Notes under the pieces: model-generated
Database searches by the model: none
Told to the model about the DNA's origin: nothing
What the model saw: the letters and a program-made list of their open reading frames with translations, nothing else
Source of the DNA: CAZUMJ01 sp964621605
Lineage (GTDB): Bacteria > Actinomycetota > Acidimicrobiia > Acidimicrobiales > Iamiaceae
Length of the DNA stretch: 64,000 nucleotides
Direction of reading: 5' to 3'
Assembly (NCBI GenBank): GCA_964621605.1
Contig: CAZUMJ010000001.1
Coordinates: forward strand, 62,001 to 126,000
Shown here: in pieces, positions 1 to 8,438 of the stretch
Layout: every line of letters begins with the position of its first letter
Position numbering within the stretch: position 1 is the stretch's first letter
Position numbers and translations under genes: made by a program

Positions 1-1470
1 GTCTACCTCCTCGCGACTCGTGAGCACTTCCACGCTCGTGCCGACGCCGGCTCGTGGCGCCGCGGTGCGCTGGTGCTCCTGGGTGGTGCAGCGGTGGCGA
101 TCGCCGGTGGGGTTGCCGCGGTCGAGGTCTTCCCCGGGCGTCACGAACCGCGCCTCGGGCTCGGTCGAGCGACGGTCGCGGTGGCGCAGCGTCTCGTGGG
201 TGTGCAGACGATCGCGATCACCGATCGCCTCGACGACTTCCTCACACCCACGCTGCTCGCGGTCACGGCGGGCCTCGTCGTGTACCTGGGGTGGGTGCTG
301 TTCCGTCCGGTGCTCGCGCAACGGCTGGCACCCGAGACGCCCGAGGCCGCCGACCGCGCCCGTGTCGCGGTTGCGACGTACGGCGGCGACACGCTCGCGT
401 ACTTCGCGTTGCGTGACGACAAGCGGTGGTTCTTCCACGGCGAGACCCTCGTCGCGTATGCGGTCACGAACGGCGTGGCGCTGGTGTCACCCGACCCGAT
501 CGGTCCGGTCGCGGAACGGCGGCGTGCATGGCTGGCGTTTCGTCAGTATGCGGACGACCACGGGTGGCCGATCGCCGTGATGGGCGCCTCCGAGGACTGG
601 TTGCCCGTCTATCAGGCGACAGGCATGAAGTCGCTCTATACGGGTGACGAGGCCGTCGTCGATGTGCGGCGGTTCAGCCTCGACGGTGGACGCAACAAGG
701 GGCTGCGTCAGGCGGTGAACCGCATCGCGAACAACGGCTATCGCATGGAGTTCCACGACCCTGCCGCGCTCGCGCCCGAGCTCGAGGCGGCCCTGCGGGC
801 GCTCATGACCGAGAGTCGGCGGGGCGAGGTGGAACGTGGGTTCTCCATGACGCTCGGCCGGGTCTTCGACCCCGCCGACAGGGGGCTTCTGCTCGCTGTC
901 TGCTTCGGCCCCGATGGGACACCCGCCGCGTTCTGCCAGTACGTCCCTGCGCCTGGCATCCAGGGCTACTCCCTCGACCTCATGCGGCGTTCCGAAGCCG
1001 AGGGCCACCCCAACGGTCTCACCGACTATGTGGTGGCCGAGACCATCGCGCACCTGCGCGAGAAGGGCATGGTCGGGCTCGGCCTCAACTTCGCGACGAT
1101 GCGAGGCGTGCTGGCCGGCGAGCGTGGCGACGGCCTGAGCCGTCGTGTGGAGCGCTGGTTCTACAAGAAGATGAGCGACACCATGCAGATCGAGTCGCTG
1201 TGGCGTTACAACGAGAAGTTCGATCCCGATTGGGTGCCGCGCTACGCGTGTTACGACGCACCCGAGCACCTGCTCCCGTCGGCGGCTGCGCTCGCGAAGG
1301 CGGAGTCGTGGTGGGAGATCCCGGTCGTGGGGCGGTTCTTCATGCCGGACGACGCCGCCGCAGATGGTGGCAAGGAAGCCGATGTGGCTCTCCCGATCGT
1401 GGCGCCCGAGGTGACCGCTTCGGAGGCGACGCCGGACGAGCCGGCGATGCGCCAGGAACCTGTCAGCTGA
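1..1470 (+). CDS. MprF-like phosphatidylglycerol lysyltransferase C-terminal part (5' partial)
   Basis: The frame is open from base 1, so the gene starts upstream and 489 residues of its C-terminal part are visible. Two hydrophobic segments (about residues 22-45 and 80-104) precede a DUF2156 (LPG synthase, GNAT-like) domain at about 115-430, including a WFFHGE segment and GLGLNFATMRG near its end. By family, the protein moves an aminoacyl group from aminoacyl-tRNA to phosphatidylglycerol on the cytoplasmic face of the membrane, lowering surface charge and cationic peptide sensitivity. The amino acid used cannot be read from the sequence. The last 30 residues are a low-complexity Ala/Pro/Glu tail. 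The stop overlaps the convergent MBL gene by 8 bp. Confidence 0.85.
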   Translation, partial: VYLLATREHFHARADAGSWRRGALVLLGGAAVAIAGGVAAVEVFPGRHEPRLGLGRATVAVAQRLVGVQTIAITDRLDDFLTPTLLAVTAGLVVYLGWVLFRPVLAQRLAPETPEAADRARVAVATYGGDTLAYFALRDDKRWFFHGETLVAYAVTNGVALVSPDPIGPVAERRRAWLAFRQYADDHGWPIAVMGASEDWLPVYQATGMKSLYTGDEAVVDVRRFSLDGGRNKGLRQAVNRIANNGYRMEFHDPAALAPELEAALRALMTESRRGEVERGFSMTLGRVFDPADRGLLLAVCFGPDGTPAAFCQYVPAPGIQGYSLDLMRRSEAEGHPNGLTDYVVAETIAHLREKGMVGLGLNFATMRGVLAGERGDGLSRRVERWFYKKMSDTMQIESLWRYNEKFDPDWVPRYACYDAPEHLLPSAAALAKAESWWEIPVVGRFFMPDDAAADGGKEADVALPIVAPEVTASEATPDEPAMRQEPVS

Positions 1471-2182
1471 AGATCCGCAGCCACTCGTCCTGGGTGGTGG
1501 GGCGCAGCACCATGTTGCGGCTTCGGGTCTCGCCCATCGACGCGGCGGGCTTCTCGGAGTACAGGTGCCCCGGGTAGAGCATCGTCTCGTCGGGGATCTT
1601 GGCGAGGCGCTGGGTGAGGCTCTCGTACATCTGGACCGGGTCGCTGCCGGGGAGGTCGGTGCGTCCGCAGCCGTTGAGGAAGAGCGTGTCGCCCGAGACG
1701 AGCTTGCCGTCGACGAGGAAGCACTGGCTGCCGGGCGTGTGTCCGGGTGTGTGGATGAGGGTGACCGCGACCTCGCCGACCGTCACCGTGTCTCCGCTGA
1801 CGTGGGTCACGAGGTCGGACTCCGACACCCCCGTCGCACGCACCACCCACGGTGCTTCGTCCGCCTGGACGTGGATGGGCACCGACGTCGATCCCAGCAC
1901 CTCTGCGATGCCATCGATGTGGTGGCCCATGAGGTCACCGCCGACGTGGTCCGGGTGGTAGTGGGTGGCGAGCACGCCGGTCAGGCGCATCCCGTCCGCC
2001 GCCAGCACGTCGAGCGTGCCCGGAATGTCGTACGCGAGGTCGACCGCCAAGGCTTCGCCGGTGGCGCGGTCGCCGATCAGGTACACGAAGTTCACCATCT
2101 GCTGCGCGATGCGGTTGTCCTCGGCGACGTCGAGCCCCGCGAGGAGCTGGCGGAAGTAGAAGCGGTCGGCGTCGGTGCTCAT
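1463..2182 (-). CDS. MBL-fold metallo-hydrolase, glyoxalase II-like
   Basis: A 239-residue cytoplasmic metallo-beta-lactamase-fold hydrolase. The zinc motif THYHPDH lies near residue 85, followed by HTPGHTPGS near 155, a GDTLF segment near 180 and a late PGH near 215; these are the ligand positions expected for a two-metal glyoxalase II/persulfide dioxygenase-like protein. The substrate (glutathione or mycothiol thioester, persulfide or other) cannot be told from sequence. The start chosen is the ATG at 2182, which gives MSTDADRF. It lies back to back with the ketopantoate reductase, whose possible ATG at 2181 overlaps it, so the two share a divergent start region with almost no intergenic DNA. 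Confidence 0.85.
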   Translation of the reverse strand: MSTDADRFYFRQLLAGLDVAEDNRIAQQMVNFVYLIGDRATGEALAVDLAYDIPGTLDVLAADGMRLTGVLATHYHPDHVGGDLMGHHIDGIAEVLGSTSVPIHVQADEAPWVVRATGVSESDLVTHVSGDTVTVGEVAVTLIHTPGHTPGSQCFLVDGKLVSGDTLFLNGCGRTDLPGSDPVQMYESLTQRLAKIPDETMLYPGHLYSEKPAASMGETRSRNMVLRPTTQDEWLRIFS

Positions 2183-3209
2183 GGTCGTGCATCGTAGGGA
2201 GGTGGACGCAGCGCGACGCACCTATGCGGTGATCGGAACCGGCGGTATCGGTGGGCTCTACGGCGCACGCCTCGCGGCGGCAGGCCATGCCGTCACGTTC
2301 GTGGCGCGCAGCGATGCGGCTGCACTGGCGGCGCATGGGCTTCGGGTCATCTCGCATGTGGGCGCGGACGTGTCCCTCGAGCCGGACGACTTCGACGTCG
2401 TCGTCGACGCCGCCGACGCGTCGCCGGCGGACGTCGTCCTCGTCACCATGAAGTCCACCGCCAACGGGAAGCTGGCGTCGCTGCTCGGCCCGCTCGTTCG
2501 TCCGGGCAGCATCGTCGTCGTCATGCAGAACGGGTTGGGCGTGGACGAAGCCGCACGTGCGGCAGCGCCCGGCGCGACGGTGCTGGCCGGGCTGTGCTTC
2601 GTGTGCGCACAGCGGGTGGCGCCCGGTCGGATCGAGCACCTCGACTACGGCGCGGTGACGCTTGCGGAGCACACCGCGGACGGCGCTCCTGCAGGCGTGA
2701 CCGCCGCTGTCGAAGCAGTGCGCGGCGACCTTCTCGCAGCCGGTGTCGAGGCCACGGCGCGCGACGACGCGGTCGCTGCTCGATGGCAGAAGCTGATGTG
2801 GAACGTGCCCTACAACGGGTTGTCGGTGGTGCTCGACGCGGGGACGGACGAGCTCTCGACAGATCCCGCAGCCCGGGCGCTTGTCACTCGCCTGATGGCC
2901 GAGGTGGAGGCTGCGTCGGTGGCGCTCGGGCATCCGGTGGGCGACGGGTTCGCCGCACGCATGCGTGCCAACACCGAGACGATGGTGCCGTATGCCCCAT
3001 CGATGAAGCTCGACTTCGAAGCCGGGCGCCCCATGGAGATCGGGGCCATCTACGACGTGCCCGTCGCGGTCGCGGCATCGGCTGGAGCGCCCATGCCCAC
3101 GGTTGCGGCACTCGCCGAGCAACTGCACTTCCTCGACGCGCGCCGGCAGGTCGAGGCGCGTGGTGGGGTCACGCGTGGCGACGAAACCAGCCGCGCCACG
3201 CCTGTTTGA
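2181..3209 (+). CDS. 2-dehydropantoate 2-reductase (ApbA/PanE family)
   Basis: An NADPH-dependent reductase of the ApbA/PanE family, which reduces ketopantoate to pantoate in pantothenate/CoA synthesis. The N-terminal Rossmann motif YAVIGTGGIGG is followed by ARS (NADP phosphate binding), MKSTANG with the family lysine, and MQNGLGVD. The C-terminal helical domain carries WQKLMWNVPYNGLS and ends with SMKLDFEAGRPMEIGAI, matching the SSMLQDxxxGRxTEID family region. The start is uncertain: ATG 2181 and GTG 2202 are both possible. GTG 2202 would put the Rossmann motif nearer the N-terminus, as in relatives, but the AGGGAG before it sits directly against the codon. The 3' end overlaps the convergent PaaX-like gene by 41 bp. 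Confidence 0.85.
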   Translation: MVVHRREVDAARRTYAVIGTGGIGGLYGARLAAAGHAVTFVARSDAAALAAHGLRVISHVGADVSLEPDDFDVVVDAADASPADVVLVTMKSTANGKLASLLGPLVRPGSIVVVMQNGLGVDEAARAAAPGATVLAGLCFVCAQRVAPGRIEHLDYGAVTLAEHTADGAPAGVTAAVEAVRGDLLAAGVEATARDDAVAARWQKLMWNVPYNGLSVVLDAGTDELSTDPAARALVTRLMAEVEAASVALGHPVGDGFAARMRANTETMVPYAPSMKLDFEAGRPMEIGAIYDVPVAVAASAGAPMPTVAALAEQLHFLDARRQVEARGGVTRGDETSRATPV

Positions 3210-4035
3210 ACGTCTCGTCGAAGTGCTCGTAGGTGCTGCGCAGTGACGCGCCCGGCCAGTGGGGTGGGAGCAACCGGTCGGGCAGGAGCGGATCTGCTTG
3301 CAGGTGGCGCAGGGTGCTGGCAGCGACCGTGAACGCCGGGCCGAGGTCGGGTTCGTCCGCGGCGAGTGTGGGGTGCAGCGCCGTGAGTGCGGCATCGAGC
3401 AACTCGGCTCGCGCGGCCCAGGCAGGAAGGTCCCACAGTCGTGCGGCAAGCTCGGCGGGATCGTCGGTCGGGTTCCCCGAAGGTGCGCCGAGGAACCGGA
3501 GGGTGACGGCGCTGAGCAGCGCAAGCGCCTCGCCTGCTGCGTCGTCGTGGGTCGGCGGCAGGTTGTCGGGTCGGGTCCACACCCCGGGTCGCAGCTCGGC
3601 GAGGCGCAGGTGCCGGGCGGCGTTGCGGAGCGCGGCGCGCTCCGGTGCGCTGCGGGCCGCCGCCGTGACGACCGCCAGCATCCATGTGCCGTCCCACGTC
3701 TTGGTCGCGCCGTGCCGGCTGATCTGCTGGCGTGCCTGCCGGCCGGCGAGGTGACCGGCAAGCCGGTAGTGGGAGCCGTCCGCGCGCAACTCGCCCGACG
3801 CCACCATGCGTGACAGCGCGACCCGGGTGGTGCCGTCCGCGATGCCGAACAGCGCCCCGGAGCGCACCAGGAGCCGCGCGGGGAGCTGCGGGGGGTCGAC
3901 GCCGAGCAGCGTGCTGGCGACGACCGAGCGAGCGGTGAGCGGGCGAGCGTCGCGCAGGACGCGCGCGAGGGCCACGTCGCCTGGGACGCGCGTGGGAGGT
4001 CCGCCCTTCGCGTCGGAGCTATTACGTGGTAGCAT
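3169..4035 (-). CDS. PaaX-like transcriptional regulator
   Basis: A 288-residue DNA-binding repressor-type protein. Residues around 40-100 match the PaaX winged-helix domain (LPARLLVRSGALFGI, then RVALSRMVASGEL and YRLAGHLAGRQARQ). A PaaX central domain begins with WDGTW, and the C-terminal domain holds the helical EHF...W.GWFRRH end. By family it represses a nearby catabolic or lipid operon until it binds an acyl-CoA-type ligand; here the ligand is unknown. The start chosen is ATG 4035, 29 bp from the divergent desaturase gene. A perfect 5-bp-arm inverted repeat (ACATC-CACAA-GATGT) in that gap is a candidate operator controlling both genes. Confidence 0.8.
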   Translation of the reverse strand: MLPRNSSDAKGGPPTRVPGDVALARVLRDARPLTARSVVASTLLGVDPPQLPARLLVRSGALFGIADGTTRVALSRMVASGELRADGSHYRLAGHLAGRQARQQISRHGATKTWDGTWMLAVVTAAARSAPERAALRNAARHLRLAELRPGVWTRPDNLPPTHDDAAGEALALLSAVTLRFLGAPSGNPTDDPAELAARLWDLPAWAARAELLDAALTALHPTLAADEPDLGPAFTVAASTLRHLQADPLLPDRLLPPHWPGASLRSTYEHFDETFKQAWRGWFRRHA

Positions 4036-4038
4036 CAG

Positions 4039-4053
4039 ACATCCACAAGATGT
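4039..4053. promoter_or_regulatory. Inverted repeat between PaaX-like regulator and desaturase
   Basis: The 15-mer ACATCCACAAGATGT has perfect 5-bp arms around CACAA. It sits between the divergent starts at 4035 and 4065. Its position and symmetry fit an operator for the PaaX-like protein, but this is inference. Confidence 0.4.
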
Positions 4054-4064
4054 AACATGCGGGC

Positions 4065-5009
4065 ATGGTGTCGACCATGGTGCCACCGCCACAGCTACGA
4101 CCCGACGTGCTTCCGACCGACAGGCTCGGGCCGACGGGCAAGGCCGTGCCTGCGGTGCGCGCCGAACTGCGTCGCATCCCGAACCTGCGCAACGCGCTCG
4201 CGGTGGTGGGGTGCTGGGTCCAGGCGCTCCTGCCGATCGCAGCCGCGGCGTACGTCGGGCACTGGTGGGCGTGGGTCATCGCGTTCCCGTTCCTCGGCCG
4301 GTCCATGGCGATGTTCGCGAGCCTCGCCCATGAAGCCGCTCACCGCCTGCTGTTCTCGAACAAGCGCCTCAACGACGTCGTCGGGATCTGGGTCGTCGGC
4401 GCACCGGGGTGGGTGCCCACCGAGCTGTATCGCAGGGGCCACATGGCTCACCATCGCGACGAGTTCGGCCCCGACGAGCCCGACATGAACCTGTACCGGG
4501 GCTACCCGTGTGGCCGTGCGTCGTTGCGTCGCAAGTTGGTGCGCGACGCGGTGGGTATCTCGGGGTGGAAGAACCTGAAGGGCCTCGGACGTGGCCTGCG
4601 AATGCCTGTCGTGCGTCGCCACGCCGCGCGCATCGTCGTCGCGCAGTTCGTGCTCATGGTGGTGTTCGCGCTGGCCGGCTACTGGTGGGCTTACTGGCTG
4701 CTGTGGTTCCTGCCGTGGATGACCGCTTGGCGGGTCATCAACCGGCTGCGGGCGATCGCCGAGCACGGTGGGCTGCAGCGCTCGAAGGACCGGCGCGAGA
4801 CCACGCACTCGGTGCGCCAGCACTGGCTCGCTCGCTTCTGGCTGGTGCCGTACAACATCGGCTGGCACCTCGCGCACCACGTCGACATGGGCGTCCCCTG
4901 GCGCAACCTGCCCGCCTACCACCGCGAGCTGTTGGCCGGGGGGTACATCCCCGACGGGCTCGAGTATCCGAACTACCGCTCGCTCTGGCGCAAGCTCGCC
5001 GCAGGCTGA
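4065..5009 (+). CDS. Membrane fatty acid desaturase
   Basis: A 314-residue integral-membrane di-iron desaturase. The three histidine clusters are present: HEAAH at 89-93, HMAHH at 126-130 and HLAHH at 268-272. Paired hydrophobic segments lie at about 45-85 and 190-222. By family it introduces a double bond, or a hydroxyl, into an acyl chain at the membrane using O2 and an electron donor; chain and position specificity cannot be read. It is transcribed away from a PaaX-like regulator. Its last residues (KLAAG and the stop) are encoded by the first unit of a 16-bp tandem repeat, so the C-terminus may be a repeat-derived extension. Confidence 0.85.
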   Translation: MVSTMVPPPQLRPDVLPTDRLGPTGKAVPAVRAELRRIPNLRNALAVVGCWVQALLPIAAAAYVGHWWAWVIAFPFLGRSMAMFASLAHEAAHRLLFSNKRLNDVVGIWVVGAPGWVPTELYRRGHMAHHRDEFGPDEPDMNLYRGYPCGRASLRRKLVRDAVGISGWKNLKGLGRGLRMPVVRRHAARIVVAQFVLMVVFALAGYWWAYWLLWFLPWMTAWRVINRLRAIAEHGGLQRSKDRRETTHSVRQHWLARFWLVPYNIGWHLAHHVDMGVPWRNLPAYHRELLAGGYIPDGLEYPNYRSLWRKLAAG

Positions 5010-5211
5010 GCTCGCCGCAGGGTCAGCTCGTCACGGGGTCAGCTCGTNNNNNNNNNNNNNNNNNNNNNNNNNNNNNNNNNNNNNNNNNNNNNNNNNNNNN
5101 NNNNNNNNNNNNNNNNNNNNNNNNNNNNNNNNNNNNNNNNNNNNNNNAGCTCGCCGCAGGCTGAGCTCGCCGCAGGGTCAGCTCGTCACGGGGTCAGCTC
5201 GTCACAGGGTC
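4993..5211. repeat. 16-bp tandem repeat array interrupted by an N gap
   Basis: Contiguous 16-mers of the form AGCTCGYCRCRGGSTS run from 4993 to 5047 and from 5148 to 5211. There are three complete units plus 7 bases on the left, and four complete units on the right with a degenerate fifth. The first unit contains the desaturase stop codon and the last contains the larC stop codon, so the array fills the whole space between two convergent genes. Units abut with no spacers. The 55 nt just left of the gap are identical to the 55 nt just right of it. Confidence 0.85.
5048..5147. other. Assembly gap (100 N)
   Basis: A placeholder run of exactly 100 N inside the tandem array. The identical 55-mers on both sides suggest two contig ends that overlap, or an unresolved repeat number; the true length is unknown. 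Confidence 0.95.
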
Positions 5212-6586
5212 AGCTCGCCGGGTCGGCAGGCCCTTCCTCGAACGACGAGCCGTCAGGTGGGAGCTGGTCGTGCTCGTTCTCGTGCGCGCCGCCGTCAGTG
5301 TGCGCGTGGGAGTGCGGATGGGCGTGGAGGTGCGCGTGGTCATGCTCCTCTCCTGCGCCCTCCGCAGCTCCGAGCCCACCGTCGACCGCGTGCAGGTGGG
5401 CGACCGCTGTCGTGCCGGAAGGGTGTTCGGCATGCCAGCGCGCTTCGACGCGTGCCTGCACCTCGCGCAGTGGCAAGCCGAGGCGCCGTGCGGCGCGCGA
5501 CGCGTCGTCGTACTCGACCTTCACCCGTCCGGGGCTGACCTTCACCCGGAGGCGCAGATCGTCGAGGGTCACCTCGTCGCCGTGGCGGGCAGCGGTGTGT
5601 CGGGTCAGGGACTGCATGCGCACGCCGAGCGACCCGGTCTCCGACAGGAGCGTGGCGCCGACCTGCGAGACGAGGGAGCTGTCGCACAATGCACTCACCA
5701 CGTGGCCGGGCCGCCCCTTCTTCATGAGCACCGGGGTGATCCAGGCGTCGTGTGCCCCGGCGTCGAGGAGGGAGGCGATGGCGTGGGCCAGCACCTCGCC
5801 GGTGGCATCGTCGACGTTGGCCTCGAGCAGCACCACCGGTTGCCCGTCGGTGGATGCCGCCGGCACGTGGGCAACCTCGCCCAGCACGACCTGGGTCAGG
5901 TTGGGTCGGCCGTCGATCTCTCGCGTGCCGGCCCCGAAGCCGGTGGCGGTGACGGTCATGGCCGGCATCGCGCCCCAGCCCACGGCGAGCCCGGCCAGGA
6001 TCGCCGCCCCGGTCGGCGTGGTGAGCTCGACCGCCAGGTCGATGCCGCGCGTCGGTGCACCACGCAGGAGCTCCACGACCGCGGGCGACGGGTTCGGGAT
6101 GGTGCCGTGCGCGGCGCGCACCATCCCGAGTCCGGTCGTCACCGGACTCGCATGCACCTCGTCGATGCCGAGCACTTCGAGCGCGGCGCAGGTGCCGACC
6201 ACGTCGACGATCGCGTCAAGGCCGCCGACCTCGTGGAAGTGCACCTGCGACGGTGGCTTGCGGTGCAGGCGCCCTTCGGCATCCGCCAGCGCGGCGAAGA
6301 TCGCGAGGGCGCGGCGTCGCACCCGGTCGGGGAGGCGAGCCTCTTCCACCAGTGCGTTGATGTGCGCCGCGGTGCGCACCACGCTCGAGGAGTGCAGGTG
6401 GACGCGAGCCTTGCTGCCTGCGATGCCACCCCGCAGGACGGGCTCGGCCGTCAGCTCCCAGCCGGGCACGGGGAGGCGTCGCACGATCGCACGGACCTCG
6501 TCGAGGTCGGCCCCGGCGTCGATGAGAGATCCGAGCGCCATGTCGCCCGCAATGCCGGAGAAGCAGTGGAACCAGGCGACGTTCAC
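5210..6586 (-). CDS. larC: LarC, nickel-pincer cofactor biosynthesis protein
   Basis: A 458-residue LarC (DUF111) protein. It starts with WFHCFSGIAGDMALGSL, has HFHEVGGLDAIVD near residue 115, ELTTPTGAAI near 190 and a LEANVDDATGE/MKKGRPGH core in the second half. LarC inserts nickel into the pyridinium bis-thiocarboxylate mononucleotide pincer used by lactate racemase-type enzymes. Near residues 410-440 there is a His-rich stretch (HDHAHLHAHPHSHAH), consistent with nickel binding; LarC proteins commonly carry such runs. The GTG start overlaps the larB stop (GTGA), so the two are translationally coupled. LarE and a LarA-type racemase are not in this window. The stop lies inside the neighbouring 16-bp repeat. 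Confidence 0.92.
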   Translation of the reverse strand: MNVAWFHCFSGIAGDMALGSLIDAGADLDEVRAIVRRLPVPGWELTAEPVLRGGIAGSKARVHLHSSSVVRTAAHINALVEEARLPDRVRRRALAIFAALADAEGRLHRKPPSQVHFHEVGGLDAIVDVVGTCAALEVLGIDEVHASPVTTGLGMVRAAHGTIPNPSPAVVELLRGAPTRGIDLAVELTTPTGAAILAGLAVGWGAMPAMTVTATGFGAGTREIDGRPNLTQVVLGEVAHVPAASTDGQPVVLLEANVDDATGEVLAHAIASLLDAGAHDAWITPVLMKKGRPGHVVSALCDSSLVSQVGATLLSETGSLGVRMQSLTRHTAARHGDEVTLDDLRLRVKVSPGRVKVEYDDASRAARRLGLPLREVQARVEARWHAEHPSGTTAVAHLHAVDGGLGAAEGAGEEHDHAHLHAHPHSHAHTDGGAHENEHDQLPPDGSSFEEGPADPAS

Positions 6587-7431
6587 CGTGCGGTCGCCTC
6601 AGGTGTGACGCGCCCTGGCGTTGAGAGCGGTTCCTGCACGTGCAGCGGTCCCAGAAGGCGCAGCAGGGCCTGCGCGGCCCCGAAGCCGTTGTCGATGCCG
6701 ACGACGGTGATGCCAGACGCACATGATGCGAGCATCGCCAGCAGGGCGGTGACGCCGGCGAGAGACGAGCCGTAGCCGACGCTTGTGGGAACGGCGACCA
6801 CGGGTGCCGCGGTCAGGCCGCCGACGACGCTCGCGAGCGCGCCTTCCATGCCTGCGACCACGACGACCGCGCGGGCGCGCAGGAGCGGTGGGATCGCGTC
6901 CGTGAGGCGGTGCAGGCCGGCGACGCCGACGTCGGCGAAGCGCAGCGTTGGAACCCCGTGCGCAGCGAGCACCGTGGCGCACTCGTCGGCGACGGGCAGG
7001 TCGGCGGTGCCTGCGGTGAGGAGCACGACCGGTGCCGCGTCGGCATCGGCGAGATCAGCCCGGGTGGGGCGCGGCCGCCACACGACGGTGGTCGCCGCGT
7101 CGTGTCCGTCGTGTCCGTCGCGTTCGTGCGCGACGCCTCCCGGGTGCGCGTCGAGCACCGCACGGGTCTGATCAGTAGTGGCGCGCGACAACAGCACGGG
7201 GCTGGTGTCGGTGCGCAGGAGCTCGCGCACGATCGCGACGCACTGCGCCGCCGACTTGCCCGGTCCGTAGATCACCTCGCCCAACCCCTGGCGCAGCAAC
7301 CGATGGTGATCGACGCGAGCGAAGTCGAGGTCGGCGAAGGGCAGCTCGCGCAACGCGGTCACGGCATCGTCGGCTGAGGTCGTGCCGTCGCGCACCGCAT
7401 CGAGCAGCTTCCGGAGGGCACCTTCATCCAC
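6583..7431 (-). CDS. larB: LarB, nicotinic acid adenine dinucleotide carboxylase/hydrolase
   Basis: A 282-residue LarB, the first enzyme of nickel-pincer cofactor synthesis, which carboxylates the nicotinate ring of NaAD and releases AMP. The N-terminal helical region contains FADLDFARVDHHRLLRQGLG and EVIYGPGKSAAQ. The C-terminal half is a PurE-like domain with TAGTADLPVADE, VVVAGMEGALASVVGGL and VAVPTSVGYG. The GTG at 7431 is chosen because AAGGA sits 7 bases upstream; longer readings toward 7806 run antisense to pheA and are spurious. It is divergent from pheA with only 19 bp between start codons, and is followed by larC with a 4-bp overlap. Confidence 0.9.
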   Translation of the reverse strand: MDEGALRKLLDAVRDGTTSADDAVTALRELPFADLDFARVDHHRLLRQGLGEVIYGPGKSAAQCVAIVRELLRTDTSPVLLSRATTDQTRAVLDAHPGGVAHERDGHDGHDAATTVVWRPRPTRADLADADAAPVVLLTAGTADLPVADECATVLAAHGVPTLRFADVGVAGLHRLTDAIPPLLRARAVVVVAGMEGALASVVGGLTAAPVVAVPTSVGYGSSLAGVTALLAMLASCASGITVVGIDNGFGAAQALLRLLGPLHVQEPLSTPGRVTPEATAR

Positions 7432-7450
7432 GTCACTATCCTTGCGGCTC

Positions 7451-8410
7451 GTGACCGACGCCGCCTCATCCCCCGCGCACGCGACTGCTCCGGCGCGGGT
7501 CGGGTTCCTCGGTCCGCACGGCACCTTCGGAGAGCAGGCGCTGCGCACCCGACCCGAGCTCGATGCCGCCACGCTCGTGCCGTATGACTCCATGCCCGAT
7601 GTGCTGCGCGCCACCGCCGAAGGCCACGTCGACGTCGGGTTCGTCGCGATCGAGAACGCGCTCGAGGGGTCGGTCAACGTCACGGTCGACACGCTCGTGT
7701 TCGAGGTCGAGCTCTTCATCCAGCGCGAGGTCGTCATCAGCATCGACATGCTGCTGCTCGGGCTGCCCGGCACGCAGCTCGACCAGGTGCGCGAGGTCGT
7801 GTCCATGCCGGTCGCGACCGCGCAGTGCCGCCGTTACCTGCACGAGTCTCTGCCGAGCGCGCACGAGCGGGCGGTCGACTCGACAGCCGAGGCGGCTCGT
7901 CTGGTCTCAGCAGGTGGAGACTCGTCGGTCGTGGCGATCGCGAACCACCTTGCGGCAGACGCATACGGGCTCGAGATCCTCGCGGCTGGCATCGCCGATC
8001 ACCCCGACAACGCCACGCGCTTCGTGGCGGTTGCCGCGGGCAGGATCCCGGCACCGACCGGGCACGACAAGACGACCGTCGTGGTCTACCAGCACGCCGA
8101 CCGTCCGGGCTCGCTGCTCGGCATCCTGCAGGAGTTCGCGGCCCGTTCGATCAACCTGACGCGCCTAGAGTCTCGCCCCACGAAGTCGGGTCTCGGCAAC
8201 TACTGCTTTCTCATCGACTTCGAGGGGCACATCGCGGACGAGGTCGTCGCAGACTGTCTTCGCTCGATCCGCGCCGAGCAGGACGACGTGAAGTTCCTCG
8301 GGTCGTACCCGGCTGCGGGGGCACACGGGGCTGCGGTGCGCGCCGACGTGCGTGAGGCCTACCGGGTGGCTGACGGGTGGTTGGCCGCCCTGCGGGCGCA
8401 GATCAGCTGA
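7451..8410 (+). CDS. pheA: Prephenate dehydratase
   Basis: A 319-residue prephenate dehydratase converting prephenate to phenylpyruvate in phenylalanine synthesis. The catalytic PDT domain starts VGFLGPHGTFGEQAL and has IENALEGSVNVTVDTL, SSVVAIANHLAADAYGL and the active-site NATRF motif near residue 195. An ACT domain follows (DRPGSLLGILQEFAARSINL and the ESRP allosteric segment), which binds phenylalanine in relatives for feedback inhibition. No chorismate mutase domain is fused. The GTG start at 7451 has no clear Shine-Dalgarno but gives the normal family N-terminus. Confidence 0.92.
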   Translation: MTDAASSPAHATAPARVGFLGPHGTFGEQALRTRPELDAATLVPYDSMPDVLRATAEGHVDVGFVAIENALEGSVNVTVDTLVFEVELFIQREVVISIDMLLLGLPGTQLDQVREVVSMPVATAQCRRYLHESLPSAHERAVDSTAEAARLVSAGGDSSVVAIANHLAADAYGLEILAAGIADHPDNATRFVAVAAGRIPAPTGHDKTTVVVYQHADRPGSLLGILQEFAARSINLTRLESRPTKSGLGNYCFLIDFEGHIADEVVADCLRSIRAEQDDVKFLGSYPAAGAHGAAVRADVREAYRVADGWLAALRAQIS

Positions 8411-8438
8411 CGTCCGCTGGCCCGGCGTGGTCGTGCGA

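Noticed and set aside
1935..3761. A 608-codon open frame on the minus strand
   Set aside because: It covers parts of three well-supported genes in the wrong frame and has low-complexity Arg/Pro content.
4993..5211. CRISPR array
   Set aside because: Units are 16 bp, contiguous and without spacers.
6583..7806. A longer LarB reading starting at 7806
   Set aside because: The extra 125 residues are antisense to pheA and unlike LarB; GTG 7431 has a Shine-Dalgarno and gives the family N-terminus.
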